A DNA stretch of 64,000 nt, from NCBI RefSeq assembly GCF_027570075.1, contig NZ_JAKMUS010000001.1:186001-250000 (forward strand), in the 5' to 3' direction. A program made the translations under genes and the position numbers. Source of the stretch: Corynebacterium meitnerae (GTDB taxonomy: Bacteria; Actinomycetota; Actinomycetes; Mycobacteriales; Mycobacteriaceae). The notes below the pieces were generated by a model. It was not told the origin of the DNA, ran no database searches, and was given only the letters and a program-made list of their open reading frames with translations. Positions 50,006-58,941 of this stretch are shown here, in pieces; position 1 is the stretch's first letter; each line of letters begins with the position of its first letter.

Positions 50006-50869
50006 ATGAAACGTTTGCTCACTTCGGGCGCCGTTGCTGTTCTCACTGCACTGTCCATGCTTGCCGGCACGGCCACGTCTCATGCTGAGCCCAAGGCAAT
50101 GTTGGTGGGCACGGGTTCGGGTGTGTCACACCCCCTGGATCAGGACCCGGCGCCATCGTTCCGCATTGGCCGGTCCCCTTTGCCGCTGAAGCTGAAGCCG
50201 ATTGCCCCGCTGGTTCCGCCTGCCCCTGGGGAGATCAATGAGTTTGAGCAGGTATGGTGCGAAAACTGCGTGGCTATCACCTATGACGATGGCCCGGTGC
50301 CCAACACCAATGTGCTCTTGGACGTACTGAAGAAGAAGCGCGTCCACGCCTCTTTCTTCCTCATCGGCGGAAATGCCCAGGCCTATCCGGAGATTGTGAA
50401 GCGCCTGCATAACGAGGGGCACGACATTGGCAATCACACATTGAGCCACCCGCAGCTCACCGCGTTGAGCAATGCTCGCGTGGCGTACGAGATCGATTCC
50501 ACAAATACGGCTATCAAAGAGGCCGGTGGACGTTACCCGAAGTGGATGCGCCCGCCTTACGGCGCGACCAATAACCGTGTTGCTTCCGTCATCGGCTCCC
50601 GCGACCAGGCAGTTGCCCTCTGGGATGTGGACACGGTTGACTGGCGCCACCGCAGCACGGCAAAGACATGTTCAATCGCCGTTGCCAATGCGCAAGCAGG
50701 CTCCATCATCCTCATGCACGATATTCACCCAAGCACCGTCAATGCGGCCGAGTGCATTATCGACGGTCTTCGGGCCAAAGGCCTCCACCCCGTCAGCCTG
50801 GCAGAGCTGTTTGAGGCTCCTAAAGCAGGTGTCACGTACAACTCTGCCAACGATGGCTCACACCACTAA
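50006..50869 (+). CDS. Secreted polysaccharide deacetylase (CE4/NodB)
   Basis: 287 residues from ATG 50006, which begins a clear signal peptide (MKRLLTSGAVAVLTALSMLA, cleavage probably after SHA). A NodB domain follows: AITYDDGPVPNT with the catalytic and metal aspartates, IGNHTLSHPQL with the metal histidines, MRPPYGATNN, LWDVDTVDW and ILMHDIHPST. All five CE4 motifs are intact, so it should deacetylate cell-wall N-acetyl sugars, likely peptidoglycan, outside the membrane. Frames starting further upstream run over priA's start and are rejected. Confidence 0.9.
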   Translation: MKRLLTSGAVAVLTALSMLAGTATSHAEPKAMLVGTGSGVSHPLDQDPAPSFRIGRSPLPLKLKPIAPLVPPAPGEINEFEQVWCENCVAITYDDGPVPNTNVLLDVLKKKRVHASFFLIGGNAQAYPEIVKRLHNEGHDIGNHTLSHPQLTALSNARVAYEIDSTNTAIKEAGGRYPKWMRPPYGATNNRVASVIGSRDQAVALWDVDTVDWRHRSTAKTCSIAVANAQAGSIILMHDIHPSTVNAAECIIDGLRAKGLHPVSLAELFEAPKAGVTYNSANDGSHH

Positions 50870-50901
50870 GCACCGTCCACGGAACACACAGATCTGTTTG
50901 T

Positions 50902-50907
50902 TAGGTT
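50902..50907 (+). promoter_or_regulatory. -10 box, leaderless start of the 50915 gene
   Basis: TAGGTT ends 7 bases before the ATG at 50915. Confidence 0.4.
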
Positions 50908-50914
50908 TGTCACT

Positions 50915-51301
50915 ATGCCAAGCACTCAGGATATCCCCGCCGACGCTGAAACAGACGAGCAGCCAAACCGGTCAGGCTGGCAGAAAGCAACGCCGGTCAT
51001 CATGGTGCTGGCGTATGTGTTAGTCCCCCTGATTCTCATTCCCGCTTTCGGCTCCGATAAAGCTCTCATCCCGGTTCTGGTTTTTCTTTTTGGAAATGCT
51101 GCCGTCGCCGGCTTTATCGACGGATGGACGTTCCGCGACACGTTCTCCTTACCCATTCTCGCTGGTGTGGGGTTCTGGCTGGCCAAAGTGCTCTACTTCA
51201 ATGACGGCACTTTCCTCTATGCACTGGGCTGCGCAGCGACAGCTGCCATCGCTATGTTCGCTGGACAGGCTTTGAGTAAAGAACCGCAGGTGAGCGCCTA
51301 A
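50915..51301 (+). CDS. Small integral membrane protein
   Basis: 128 residues. A polar N-terminus of about 25 residues is followed by four hydrophobic segments (VIMVLAYVLVPLILIPAFG, LIPVLVFLFGNAAVAGFI, PILAGVGFWLAKVLYF, ALGCAATAAIAMFAGQAL). No family recognised. It overlaps nothing and is followed after 2 bases by the 301-residue membrane protein, so the two are probably one unit. Confidence 0.72.
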   Translation: MPSTQDIPADAETDEQPNRSGWQKATPVIMVLAYVLVPLILIPAFGSDKALIPVLVFLFGNAAVAGFIDGWTFRDTFSLPILAGVGFWLAKVLYFNDGTFLYALGCAATAAIAMFAGQALSKEPQVSA

Positions 51302-51303
51302 GT

Positions 51304-52209
51304 ATGGACCGTCAAGAACACTGCGCCAACGACTCGTGTGTAGAGGTATGGTCCCTGCATCATCCCCGCTATGGACTCATTGAAATTCGCACGGGTTTTG
51401 ATCCTGATTTCGCCCGCATCCACGACGATTGGCCGGGCGAGGAAAGAGCTGGCCACCATCTGACTGCCGAAAGCTCTTTGAAAGAGCGCATCAACGCCCG
51501 CCGAACTAACCCGCAAACGCGGGTTGAGATCCTGGTGGAAGGCGTACCCCAATACCGCTTTGACCAGCTTGAGTCGGGTCGGTACAGCGTGTTTTCCATA
51601 AAGGCCCCACACAAGCTCGAGCCGATGATCTCCCTGGGCGTGGACCGCTCCAAGCCTCACGTGAAAATTGTGGCTAGCCCCTTTAAGGAAATCTTGCACG
51701 TGGATTTCCGCGAGGGTTCGTCCGTCGTTGAATTTGATCCGCCACAGGGTTCGCGGGGCGAGAAACGCAGACAGTCAATGGAGTCCAGCTCGTTTCGGCG
51801 CACGGCAATCCCCATCGTCGAAGGGATCGGCAAGGGCGGGTGGGCGCTTCTCCTGTTGGTGCTCGGCCCGATTCTGTCCCGCTTTCTCGATTGGCTGCTT
51901 CAATTCGTGCCAGATTGGGAACTGCCGGATATCACCTTGCCACACCTCGATCTGCCTGTGCCGCAACTTCCGCAGCTGACATTGCCCACGCCGAACATCA
52001 GGTTCCCAGACATCCCCTTGCCTGAGATCCCCGAGTGGGTTGCGCTGCTAGCTGAGTACTCCAAAATCTGGGTGCCTGTGCTCATCGGCATCGCGGTCGG
52101 GATCATTGCGCTGCGCAATCACCGCAAATCAGAGGCCGAAAAAGAAAAGTGGGCCGAGCAAGAAAGCGTCGAAAAGCTTTCCGACGACACCCGGCCCCTT
52201 ACGCAGTAA
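51304..52209 (+). CDS. Membrane protein with Leu/Pro-rich repeat spacer
   Basis: 301 residues, no family recognised. Residues 1-155 are soluble (RYGLIEIRTGFDPDFARIHD, then KILHVDFREGSSVVEF-like strands). A first membrane segment near 178-195 (GWALLLLVLGPILSRFLDWL) leads into an LP-rich run with repeated L-P-x-(I/L)-x-L-P units (residues 204-235, for example LPDITLPHLDLPVPQLPQL), then a second membrane segment near 252-268 and a charged tail. The LP run should form a stiff link between membrane passes. It ends 3 bases before the converging metK stop. Confidence 0.7.
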   Translation: MDRQEHCANDSCVEVWSLHHPRYGLIEIRTGFDPDFARIHDDWPGEERAGHHLTAESSLKERINARRTNPQTRVEILVEGVPQYRFDQLESGRYSVFSIKAPHKLEPMISLGVDRSKPHVKIVASPFKEILHVDFREGSSVVEFDPPQGSRGEKRRQSMESSSFRRTAIPIVEGIGKGGWALLLLVLGPILSRFLDWLLQFVPDWELPDITLPHLDLPVPQLPQLTLPTPNIRFPDIPLPEIPEWVALLAEYSKIWVPVLIGIAVGIIALRNHRKSEAEKEKWAEQESVEKLSDDTRPLTQ

Positions 52210-52212
52210 GCC

Positions 52213-53427
52213 TTAAAGTCCTGCCGCCGCACGCAGGTCGTCGACCTTATTGGTCTCCTCCCACGGGAATGCAACATCGGTGCGACCGAAGTGACCGTAT
52301 GCAGACGTTGCGGAGTAGATCGGGCGCAGCAGATCCAGCTCGCGAATGATGGCTGCTGGGCGCAGGTCAAAGACCTTGTCCACTGCCTGCTGGATCGACT
52401 CATTGGTCAGGCCCTCGGCGGCGGTGCCAAAGGTTTCCACATAGAGGCCCACCGGCGTTGCGCGGCCAATGGCGTATGCAACCTGCACCTCAACGCGACG
52501 TGCAAGGCCGGCAGCGACAATGTTCTTGGCCACCCAACGCATCGCGTATGCAGCGGAGCGATCCACCTTCGACGGGTCCTTGCCGGAGAAGGCGCCACCA
52601 CCGTGACGGGACATGCCGCCGTAGGTGTCCACGATGATCTTGCGGCCGGTCAGACCAGCGTCGCCCATCGGACCACCGAGCACGAAGGATCCGGACGGGT
52701 TGACCAGCAAGGTGGTGTCCTCGTTGTAGTACTGGCCCAGGCCAGCGTCCTCGATAACCCACTCCAGCACGTGCGTGCGCAGGGCATCCTCCAGCGCCTG
52801 TCCGGTGAAGTCCGGGTCGTGCTGGGAGGAGATCACCACGGTATCCAGGTAGACCGGCTTATCCCCGTCGTAGGCAAAGGTGACCTGGGTCTTGCCGTCT
52901 GGGCGCAGTCCCTGCACAATGCCCTCCTTGCGCACTTGCGTCAGGCGACGGGCCAAGCGGTGTGCCGTGGAAATCGGCAGCGGCATAAACTCCGGGGTCT
53001 CATTGGTGGCGTAACCGAACATCAGGCCCTGGTCACCAGCACCCGACTGGTCATCCTCACCAGTCGACTCGTTGGTGCGGACCTCAAGCGAATCGGTGAC
53101 ACCGTCCGAGATCTCAGCCGACTGGTCGCCGATCGCGATGTTCACGCCACAGGTGCGGCCATCAAAGCCGACCTCAGAAGAGGTAAAGCCGATTTCAACA
53201 AGCTTGTCACGCACAAGCTTGGCAATGTTGGAGTACGCCTGAGTGGTCACCTCGCCCACAACGTGGACCTGACCAGTGGTCACCATCGTTTCCACTGCCA
53301 CGCGCGACAGCGGATCTTGGGCGAGCATGTCATCGAGGATGGTGTCCGAGATCGCGTCGCAGATCTTGTCCGGATGGCCTTCAGTGACGGATTCACTGGT
53401 GAACAGGCGGTAGAACGGGTCGGTCAT
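52213..53427 (-). CDS. metK: S-adenosylmethionine synthase
   Basis: 404 residues from ATG 53427 ([20 protein letters not shown]), preceded by AAGGACC; a frame 12 codons longer is not conserved. Motifs: [40 protein letters not shown] and [20 protein letters not shown] with the P-loop-like lysine. It makes S-adenosylmethionine from methionine and ATP. I see no SAM riboswitch in the 90 bases upstream. Confidence 0.96.
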   Translation of the reverse strand: MTDPFYRLFTSESVTEGHPDKICDAISDTILDDMLAQDPLSRVAVETMVTTGQVHVVGEVTTQAYSNIAKLVRDKLVEIGFTSSEVGFDGRTCGVNIAIGDQSAEISDGVTDSLEVRTNESTGEDDQSGAGDQGLMFGYATNETPEFMPLPISTAHRLARRLTQVRKEGIVQGLRPDGKTQVTFAYDGDKPVYLDTVVISSQHDPDFTGQALEDALRTHVLEWVIEDAGLGQYYNEDTTLLVNPSGSFVLGGPMGDAGLTGRKIIVDTYGGMSRHGGGAFSGKDPSKVDRSAAYAMRWVAKNIVAAGLARRVEVQVAYAIGRATPVGLYVETFGTAAEGLTNESIQQAVDKVFDLRPAAIIRELDLLRPIYSATSAYGHFGRTDVAFPWEETNKVDDLRAAAGL

Positions 53428-53517
53428 GGGATTGCAGGTCCTTACAGGTGAGACGGCTGTCAAAAGAAATGCGCGCCGTTACGGCGGCTTTGCGCACCCA
53501 AGAATAGACCAAGCTGT

Positions 53518-54834
53518 CTAATTCTGTCGAATCGACTCTCCGGCACCGGAGGAGATTTTCTCAATCGCATCCCAGATTCGTGCTGCGACCACGTGTTTCG
53601 GCCCATCCGCGATGTCCTCAGTCGAGCCATCCGCACCGATCAACCAACCACTGTTGCGCAACTCACCAAACACTTTTCCGCCAGCCACAGAGTTCACCAT
53701 GAGCATGTCCGCACCTTTGCGCTTAAGCTTCGCACGACCAAGCTCCAACGGATCATCAGTCTCCGCCGCGAAGCCCACGATCACCGCGGACGTCTCGCCG
53801 GCTTCTCGCTTTTCCGCGAGCCCCCTCAAAATGTCCGGGTTCTCCACCAAGTGCAACGTCGATAAGGCATCATCCGCCTGGCCCTTCTTGAGCTTGGACG
53901 TGGCCTCTGTCTCTGGGCGGTAATCCGCCACTGCTGCCGCCATGATCACAATGTCCGCATCCACTGCGGCTGCATCCACGGCGTCCTTCATGTCACGCGT
54001 GGACTGCACGCGCACGATCTTCGCTCCTGGTGGGGTGTCCAACTCATCGGTATCCCCCGCCACGATGGTCACGTCCGCGCCACGGTGCACCGCAATATCG
54101 GCCAACGCAAAACCTTGGCGGCCGGAGGAACGGTTGCCGATGAAGCGCACTGGGTCAATGTTCTCCTGCGTTCCGCCGGCGGAGATCACTACCTTTTTGC
54201 CTTTCAGCGTGCGGCCAAATTTCCCGGCTTCAACCACGGTGCGTGCCATTGCGGCAATCTGCGCTGCCTCCGGCAGGCGGCCCGGACCAGTATCTGTACC
54301 GGTCAGTCGCCCATGGGCAGGCTCCAGCACAATCACGCCGCGTCGACGCAGCGTTGCCACATTGTCCTGCGTTGCTGGGTTCTCCCACATCTCCGTGTGC
54401 ATGGCCGGCGCCAGCACTACCGGGCAGGTGGCTACGAGAACCGTTGCGGTAAGCAGATCATTCGCCCGCCCAGCAGCGATGCGTGCAATGGTGTCCGCCG
54501 TCGCCGGCGCAATGACGATGAGGTCTGCTTCCTTACCCACGCGCACATGCTGGACTTCATCCACACGGCTGAACACACCGGTGTCTACCGGGTGGCCTGA
54601 CAGCGCCTCAAACGTCGCTGCCCCGACAAAATTCAGCGCCGATGGCGTGGGCACAACACGAACACTATCGCCTGCTTCCGTGAACTCACGCACGAGGTGA
54701 CACGCCTTGTATGCGGCAATCCCCCCGGAGACCCCCACCACAACGTTGAGGGGCTCCTTCACGTGTCCCTTTGCCTGTGCACCCACCCCGGTGCCCTCAG
54801 CAGTGTCCAGAGTCTTTGCTGCCTTTTCGCTCAT
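53518..54834 (-). CDS. coaBC: Bifunctional phosphopantothenoylcysteine decarboxylase/synthetase
   Basis: 438 residues from ATG 54834, behind TAAGCT at 8 bases. The CoaC flavin domain has VVVGVSGGIAAYKACHLVRE, ATFEALSGHPVDTGVF and the PAMHTEMWENPATQDN loop (PAMN in most bacteria), then GRLTGTDTGPGRLPEA, where enterobacteria have a catalytic cysteine. The CoaB domain starts near VVISAGGTQENIDPVRFIGN and has SSGRQGFALADIAV. It performs two steps of coenzyme A synthesis. In C. glutamicum rpoZ is the direct upstream neighbour; here a two-gene insert separates them. Confidence 0.92.
   Translation of the reverse strand: MSEKAAKTLDTAEGTGVGAQAKGHVKEPLNVVVGVSGGIAAYKACHLVREFTEAGDSVRVVPTPSALNFVGAATFEALSGHPVDTGVFSRVDEVQHVRVGKEADLIVIAPATADTIARIAAGRANDLLTATVLVATCPVVLAPAMHTEMWENPATQDNVATLRRRGVIVLEPAHGRLTGTDTGPGRLPEAAQIAAMARTVVEAGKFGRTLKGKKVVISAGGTQENIDPVRFIGNRSSGRQGFALADIAVHRGADVTIVAGDTDELDTPPGAKIVRVQSTRDMKDAVDAAAVDADIVIMAAAVADYRPETEATSKLKKGQADDALSTLHLVENPDILRGLAEKREAGETSAVIVGFAAETDDPLELGRAKLKRKGADMLMVNSVAGGKVFGELRNSGWLIGADGSTEDIADGPKHVVAARIWDAIEKISSGAGESIRQN
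53857..53867 (-). repeat. Near copy of the 11-mer (one mismatch)
   Basis: CGTCGATAAGG in coaBC matches the first ten bases of the complement CGTCGATAAGC. Confidence 0.5.
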
Positions 54835-54842
54835 GGCCACCG

Positions 54843-54848
54843 AGCTTA
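54843..54848 (-). promoter_or_regulatory. -10-like box ahead of coaBC
   Basis: On the minus strand TAAGCT ends 8 bases before the ATG at 54834. Weak match. Confidence 0.3.
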
Positions 54849-54883
54849 CCCGCCACCACGAACGCGGCACCTTCACCGTTGCT

Positions 54884-54894
54884 GCTTATCGACG
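54884..54894 (+). repeat. 11-mer GCTTATCGACG, copy 16 (across stop)
   Basis: Exact copy whose complement supplies the final Arg-Arg codons and TAA stop of the Gly-rich gene, as at uvrC. Confidence 0.9.
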
Positions 54895-56553
54895 TGGCTC
54901 CCTCACCCACGCACCAATCACCCCCGGCACCACTTCCGGTGCCTCCCCCAACAACGCCTTCAAGTTCCCTTCGCGTTCCACCGCCGACGTCACCGCCTGC
55001 ACACGCCCCCGCTTCTGCTGGCCACCACGCCCAGCACCCGCCGCCGGCCCAACACCGTAGCCACCACCATGAACACCACCGGCACCAACCATCGCACCGC
55101 CTGCTCGCGGACCAGCACCTGATCCACCCGCGACCACGCCACCAGAACCAGCCCCGGCTCCAGTTCCAGCACCAGCCCCCACACCAGTACCACCGCTTGG
55201 CAACGCTCCCGGCACAGCGCCAGAACCAAAGCCAGCACCGCCGCCGAACCCAGCACCAGCACCGAAGCCGGCGCCGCCACGGAAGCCACCGCCACCGCGC
55301 CCAGCAAACGGCATCGGACCACCAAAACCACCGAAGGAACCGGCAGCACCCGGCGAACCAAAACCGCCGCCAACACCCGATACACCACCCGCCGGTGACA
55401 CCAACCCAGCGCCGCCGACACCACCGGCACCACCAAGACCACCAGCCATTGGCGCACCTCCAAGCGCACCTGCCGGCGGCAGTGTCGGCGCCATCGCACT
55501 AGCTACCTGCGTTGGGGTCGCACCGGATGTAATCAGATCCAGCATCTCCGGATTGGGCCGGCCCACCTGCTCCACGATCTCCGCCGGCGTCGTCGCGTGC
55601 GCCAAATCCTTCCACCCAGCATCCGTTAACGCCTGGCTCACTACCTTCGGCAAAGCCTGCTTCACAAACTCTGGAATGCGTGTACCCGTGTCACCTTCAT
55701 CCATGAGTCCACCATTGACTGAGTTCATCTCTCGCAGCAATTGGTTGAACGTGGGCACCACGGGAAGCAATTCCGCTGTCAGCTGTGGACCATAAGCGCT
55801 CAAATAAGCTTCTTCCAACCCCTTGGACACAATCGGATCCACCGCCGCACGCACGATTCCTAGAACAGCCGCCGCCTGAATCCCACTCGCTTCCGTCAGT
55901 GTCACCAGCCCTGCCGTCTGTGTGCCGAGGATCTGCGAATGCGCTGCGTATTGAGTAGCCAGCATCCTGATCATGTCGATGTGCTTCATCGCATGACCGA
56001 CCGACTCTGTCTCAGCCGAACCTGCCAACAGCCCCATTGCCTCAGGCACAAGAGCGAATGCCTCTGCGATTGCCGACGCTGTTGTAGTCCAGTTCGCCGA
56101 AATCCCCGTCATCGTTGGCACATCCGTCGCCGCCAATTGCGCCACCAACTGCTCCAAACCCAACGGCCTCCCAGCAGTTGGCGTCACAACATTAAACGGA
56201 TTGATCTTTGGTTGCTCTGGCGTAGTCGTCTGCACCGCCCCAGCAGAACCGGTACCAGGCGATCGGAACGTATCCGCAATTCCCCCATCAGCACTAACGA
56301 ACCCATCCACCTGCTCCCGCAATAATCCAGAAGCATTGGATAGAAACATCGCCAACCCACGAGTTGCTTCAGGCTGACTCACACCACTAATCGCTTGGTG
56401 CATCTCCCCTGCCTGGTCAAGCCCGGAGACAGCAGAGTAAACACCCAATCCTCTGAGGTCTCCGAAAGCAAGGTGACTCTTTAACTGCTGAGACGCAGAT
56501 TCAAGCAAACCCGCCCCCTGCTGAACAGAGCTAACGTCCAAGTACATCCCCAT
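54886..56553 (-). CDS. Gly/Ala-rich secreted-type protein, ESX/PPE-substrate-like
   Basis: 555 residues, no named family assigned. The N-terminal 100 residues are helical and resemble the WXG/PPE-type start of type VII-secreted proteins (MYLDVSSVQQGAGLLESASQ, then GLAMFLSNASGLLREQVDGF), without a signal peptide. A helical middle follows (to about residue 350), then a Gly-rich low-complexity region of roughly 160 residues (repeats such as GGLGGAGGVGGAG, RGGGGFRGGAGFGAGAGFGG), and a conserved-looking tail TSAVEREGNLKALLGEAPEV. It lies 22 bases after a DUF3558 lipoprotein gene. ESX export is an inference. Confidence 0.6.
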   Translation of the reverse strand: MGMYLDVSSVQQGAGLLESASQQLKSHLAFGDLRGLGVYSAVSGLDQAGEMHQAISGVSQPEATRGLAMFLSNASGLLREQVDGFVSADGGIADTFRSPGTGSAGAVQTTTPEQPKINPFNVVTPTAGRPLGLEQLVAQLAATDVPTMTGISANWTTTASAIAEAFALVPEAMGLLAGSAETESVGHAMKHIDMIRMLATQYAAHSQILGTQTAGLVTLTEASGIQAAAVLGIVRAAVDPIVSKGLEEAYLSAYGPQLTAELLPVVPTFNQLLREMNSVNGGLMDEGDTGTRIPEFVKQALPKVVSQALTDAGWKDLAHATTPAEIVEQVGRPNPEMLDLITSGATPTQVASAMAPTLPPAGALGGAPMAGGLGGAGGVGGAGLVSPAGGVSGVGGGFGSPGAAGSFGGFGGPMPFAGRGGGGFRGGAGFGAGAGFGGGAGFGSGAVPGALPSGGTGVGAGAGTGAGAGSGGVVAGGSGAGPRAGGAMVGAGGVHGGGYGVGPAAGAGRGGQQKRGRVQAVTSAVEREGNLKALLGEAPEVVPGVIGAWVREPRR

Positions 56554-56575
56554 TTTTATCCCCCCGATTGTTTAC

Positions 56576-57220
56576 TTAGATTCTGTAAAGGTCTTCCATA
56601 ATCTGAACCGCGGACTCACACAGTGCGTCGAAACTACGCGGCTCAAAATCTTGATTTACCGCCACCGAGAATTGACCTCGGACCGTATCGACTGCTGCCA
56701 CACAGCTAAAACCTGTTGCTCCGACTCCTTGATACGTCAAAAGCCCTGGAACAATGCCGGATGCCGACCGGCTGATTATTGCTCCTTCATCTCTCTCTAA
56801 CTGATCTCGAGTAACAGGAGTAGATCCAACCGCATATCCCTTGTGAACATCTCCACCGACAAGACCGCATCCGACTTTGCCGCCATCACTTAAGCTTTGG
56901 CTACCTACCGTCGAGAACCCAACCGTCGCGAACTCCTCAGCGGAGATCTCCTTGCAAGGATCGAAGAGGTTGTCCTTGATGGCTTCGTAGTCGAAGTCGC
57001 CGAGGGGCAGGTCGCCGCTGGCGAAGTGGAAGGCGGGTGCGTCGGAGTCGATGGACTCGTTGAGGTCGTTGGACTCGTGGGCTTTGTCTGCGGCCTCAAT
57101 GGTTGCCATGGGCTCGGCGAGCTCCGCGGTGTTGTTTGTCTCGTATGGAACGAGAGAGCAGCCGGTCAGTGTCGTGACCAACATGACCCCCGTGATGAAG
57201 GAGAAGCTCCTGTGCTTCAT
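56576..57220 (-). CDS. DUF3558-like lipoprotein
   Basis: 214 residues. A lipoprotein signal peptide ends in the lipobox LTGC (MKHRSFSFITGVMLVTTLTG then C), so the protein should be anchored outside the membrane. The remainder has the DUF3558 pattern of an acidic spacer, then FDPCKEISAEEFATVGF and a second cysteine in GGKVGCGLVGG, and a closing CESAVQIMEDLYRI. Cysteines in these positions may pair. Function unknown. It is the first gene of the two-gene insert between rpoZ and coaBC. Confidence 0.75.
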   Translation of the reverse strand: MKHRSFSFITGVMLVTTLTGCSLVPYETNNTAELAEPMATIEAADKAHESNDLNESIDSDAPAFHFASGDLPLGDFDYEAIKDNLFDPCKEISAEEFATVGFSTVGSQSLSDGGKVGCGLVGGDVHKGYAVGSTPVTRDQLERDEGAIISRSASGIVPGLLTYQGVGATGFSCVAAVDTVRGQFSVAVNQDFEPRSFDALCESAVQIMEDLYRI

Positions 57221-57502
57221 GTCCGCCTACCCCCGATTCCTAGGTGGATCCTCACATCTTCGTTTGGCCCCGGCACTGACCGGCTGCCCTTTGAATATTG
57301 CACGGATCACAGCGCAGTGGAACAGAAAATTGACCACTTAAGTGGACATTGCCTAACCAATTGCTGTGACCTGCCCTTTTGCCTTAGAATTACCTGTGTG
57401 TAACCTAAGAAAAATACCCCTTTGTGGGGGTAAATAAATCTCATAGGGAAAGCATATAAGCACGTCAGGGCGTTACAGGCCGCGGAAAGTTGGGGTGGGA
57501 GC

Positions 57503-57513
57503 CGTCGATAAGC
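57503..57513 (-). repeat. 11-mer GCTTATCGACG, copy 17 (intergenic)
   Basis: Exact copy 282 bases upstream of the DUF3558 start. With copy 16 it brackets the two-gene insert, in inverted orientation. Confidence 0.9.
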
Positions 57514-57577
57514 AAGGCGATGCTCTCAGGAAGATGACCGTCGGTAAACGCGGCGAGAAGATTTCGCAATAAGAAAA

Positions 57578-57607
57578 CGCGGGCCCCGGTTAAACCGGAG
57601 ACCCGCG
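57578..57607 (-). terminator. Intrinsic terminator after rpoZ
   Basis: An interrupted stem, CGCGGG with CCCGCG outside and CCGGT with ACCGG inside; on the minus strand it is followed by TTTTCTTATT. Confidence 0.8.
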
Positions 57608-57638
57608 CTGACATGATGCGCTGAAACTGCGCTAGACC

Positions 57639-57947
57639 TTACTGGCCTTCCTCGTGCTCCAAGAGACCGTGCTCGATCTCACGCAGAGCGATAGACAGGG
57701 GCTTCTCCCCCTGCTGCGGGGTGACCAGGGGGCCGATGAACTCGAACACACCCTCGTCCTGCTCCTGGTAGTAGCTGTTGATCTGACGCGCGCGCTTAGC
57801 GGCGAAGATCGCGAGAGCGTACTTGGAGGAAACCTTGGTCAGCAGCTCATCAATAGGCGGTGCCGTGATGCCCTGAGGCGTGTCGTACACCCGCTCGTTG
57901 ACATCGACATCAGCCGAAGTAGCCAGATCGTTGGTCACGTTGCTCAC
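57639..57947 (-). CDS. rpoZ: RNA polymerase omega subunit
   Basis: 102 residues. The conserved omega helix [20 protein letters not shown] and QINSYYQ (about residues 35-61) is present, with [17 protein letters not shown] at the end. It stabilises the beta' subunit of RNA polymerase. It lies 6 bases after gmk, in the mihF-gmk-rpoZ group typical of actinobacteria. Confidence 0.93.
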   Translation of the reverse strand: MSNVTNDLATSADVDVNERVYDTPQGITAPPIDELLTKVSSKYALAIFAAKRARQINSYYQEQDEGVFEFIGPLVTPQQGEKPLSIALREIEHGLLEHEEGQ

Positions 57948-57953
57948 TCACAC

Positions 57954-58544
57954 CTATTCATTGGTTGGACGATTAACGGACAGAAGAATATCACTAATCC
58001 CCGAAACTGCCTCATCCAGGTCGTTGTTCACGATGATCGTGTCAAACTCTTCCTGGGCGGCCAGCTCCTCGCGTGCTGTTTCCAGACGACGGTCAATGAC
58101 TTCCTGTGTCTCTGTCGCGCGGCCAGTCAAACGCTCAACAAGCACTTCCCATGACGGCGGAGCAAGGAAAATCGTCGTTGCCTCCGGCATCATCATCTTG
58201 ATGTTGCGTGCGCCTGCAAGATCCACCTCAACGAGGACAGGACGGCCGGCTTCCATTGCCTCACGCACCGGACCCGAAGGGGTGCCGGAACGCTGCAACC
58301 CACTGTGGATATCTGCCCATTCGAGCATCTCGCCCGCATCGATCTTGTCCTGGAATTCCTCAGGCGTGACAAAGAAATAATCCTTGCCATCAACCTCACC
58401 CGGACGCGGATCGCGCGTGGTCATGGAGACAGAGAAGTAAAGATCCTCAATCGTCTCCCGGAGGCGCTGCACCACAGTTGACTTACCAACAGCAGAAGGG
58501 CCAGCCAAAACAACAAGCCGACCCTTCTTATTCACGGTTGTCAC
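57954..58544 (-). CDS. gmk: Guanylate kinase
   Basis: 196 residues. The P-loop [13 protein letters not shown] lies at residues 12-24; the GMP-binding region is [20 protein letters not shown]; the lid and C-terminal [18 protein letters not shown] fit the family. It phosphorylates GMP to GDP. It begins 3 bases after mihF. Confidence 0.95.
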   Translation of the reverse strand: MTTVNKKGRLVVLAGPSAVGKSTVVQRLRETIEDLYFSVSMTTRDPRPGEVDGKDYFFVTPEEFQDKIDAGEMLEWADIHSGLQRSGTPSGPVREAMEAGRPVLVEVDLAGARNIKMMMPEATTIFLAPPSWEVLVERLTGRATETQEVIDRRLETAREELAAQEEFDTIIVNNDLDEAVSGISDILLSVNRPTNE

Positions 58545-58547
58545 CGA

Positions 58548-58868
58548 TTAGTCCGCGAAGCCAAAACGCTCGAGGAGTGCACGGCGCTGACGCTCACCGA
58601 GGCCACGCAGGCGACGGGTCTGAGCGATCTCCAGCTCCTCCATGATCTCGCGTGCCTTGACCTTGCCAACCTTCGGCAGGGCCTCGAGGAGAGCGGAGAC
58701 TTTGGTCTTACCGATGATCTCGTTGGACTCAGCCTTCTCGAGAACTTCCTTCAGGTTGGTCTCGCCGCGCTTCAGGGAAGCCTTGAGCTCTGCGCGCTGC
58801 TTACGTGCCTCTGCAGCCTTAGCCAGAGCTTCCTGGCGCTGCTCCGGGGTCAGTTGGGGAAGGGCCAC
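58548..58868 (-). CDS. mihF: Actinobacterial integration host factor MihF
   Basis: 106 residues from GTG 58868, which has GGAGG 7 bases upstream; a frame 23 codons longer is not conserved. The family core ALLEALPKVGKVKAREIMEE contains a helix-hairpin-helix, followed by the near-invariant RRLRGLGERQRRALLERFG that binds and bends DNA. It is a nucleoid-associated protein essential in mycobacteria. It leads the mihF-gmk-rpoZ group. Confidence 0.95.
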   Translation of the reverse strand: MALPQLTPEQRQEALAKAAEARKQRAELKASLKRGETNLKEVLEKAESNEIIGKTKVSALLEALPKVGKVKAREIMEELEIAQTRRLRGLGERQRRALLERFGFAD

Positions 58869-58935
58869 TTCGGTTCCTCCATAAATCGTAGGGTTTATAT
58901 GATTTTTGCCGGTCCAGCGTTTGAACCGACTCGAC

Positions 58936-58941
58936 ACTATA
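58936..58941 (-). promoter_or_regulatory. -10 box of the mihF-gmk-rpoZ operon
   Basis: On the minus strand TATAGT lies about 67 bases ahead of the mihF GTG; a TTGTAA 19 bases further up may serve as -35. The remaining gap to pyrF shows nothing else. Confidence 0.5.

Larger units (their letters stand above)
57221..57638. other. 418-base intergenic region between DUF3558 lipoprotein gene and rpoZ
   Basis: It holds the lipoprotein promoter region, one 11-mer copy (57503-57513) and the rpoZ terminator (57578-57607). No convincing coding frame or RNA gene. Around 57330-57450 it is AT-rich compared with the rest of the window, and the sequence is of lower GC, as expected near an insertion edge. 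Confidence 0.6.

Noticed and set aside
53428-53517. A SAM riboswitch ahead of metK
   Set aside because: The gap is about 90 bases and shows no SAM-I or SAM-II-like set of stems.
54886-56553. Naming the Gly-rich protein as a PE_PGRS or PPE family member
   Set aside because: The PE and PPE dipeptide signatures near the N-terminus are absent; only a general resemblance in helical start and Gly-rich tail is seen.
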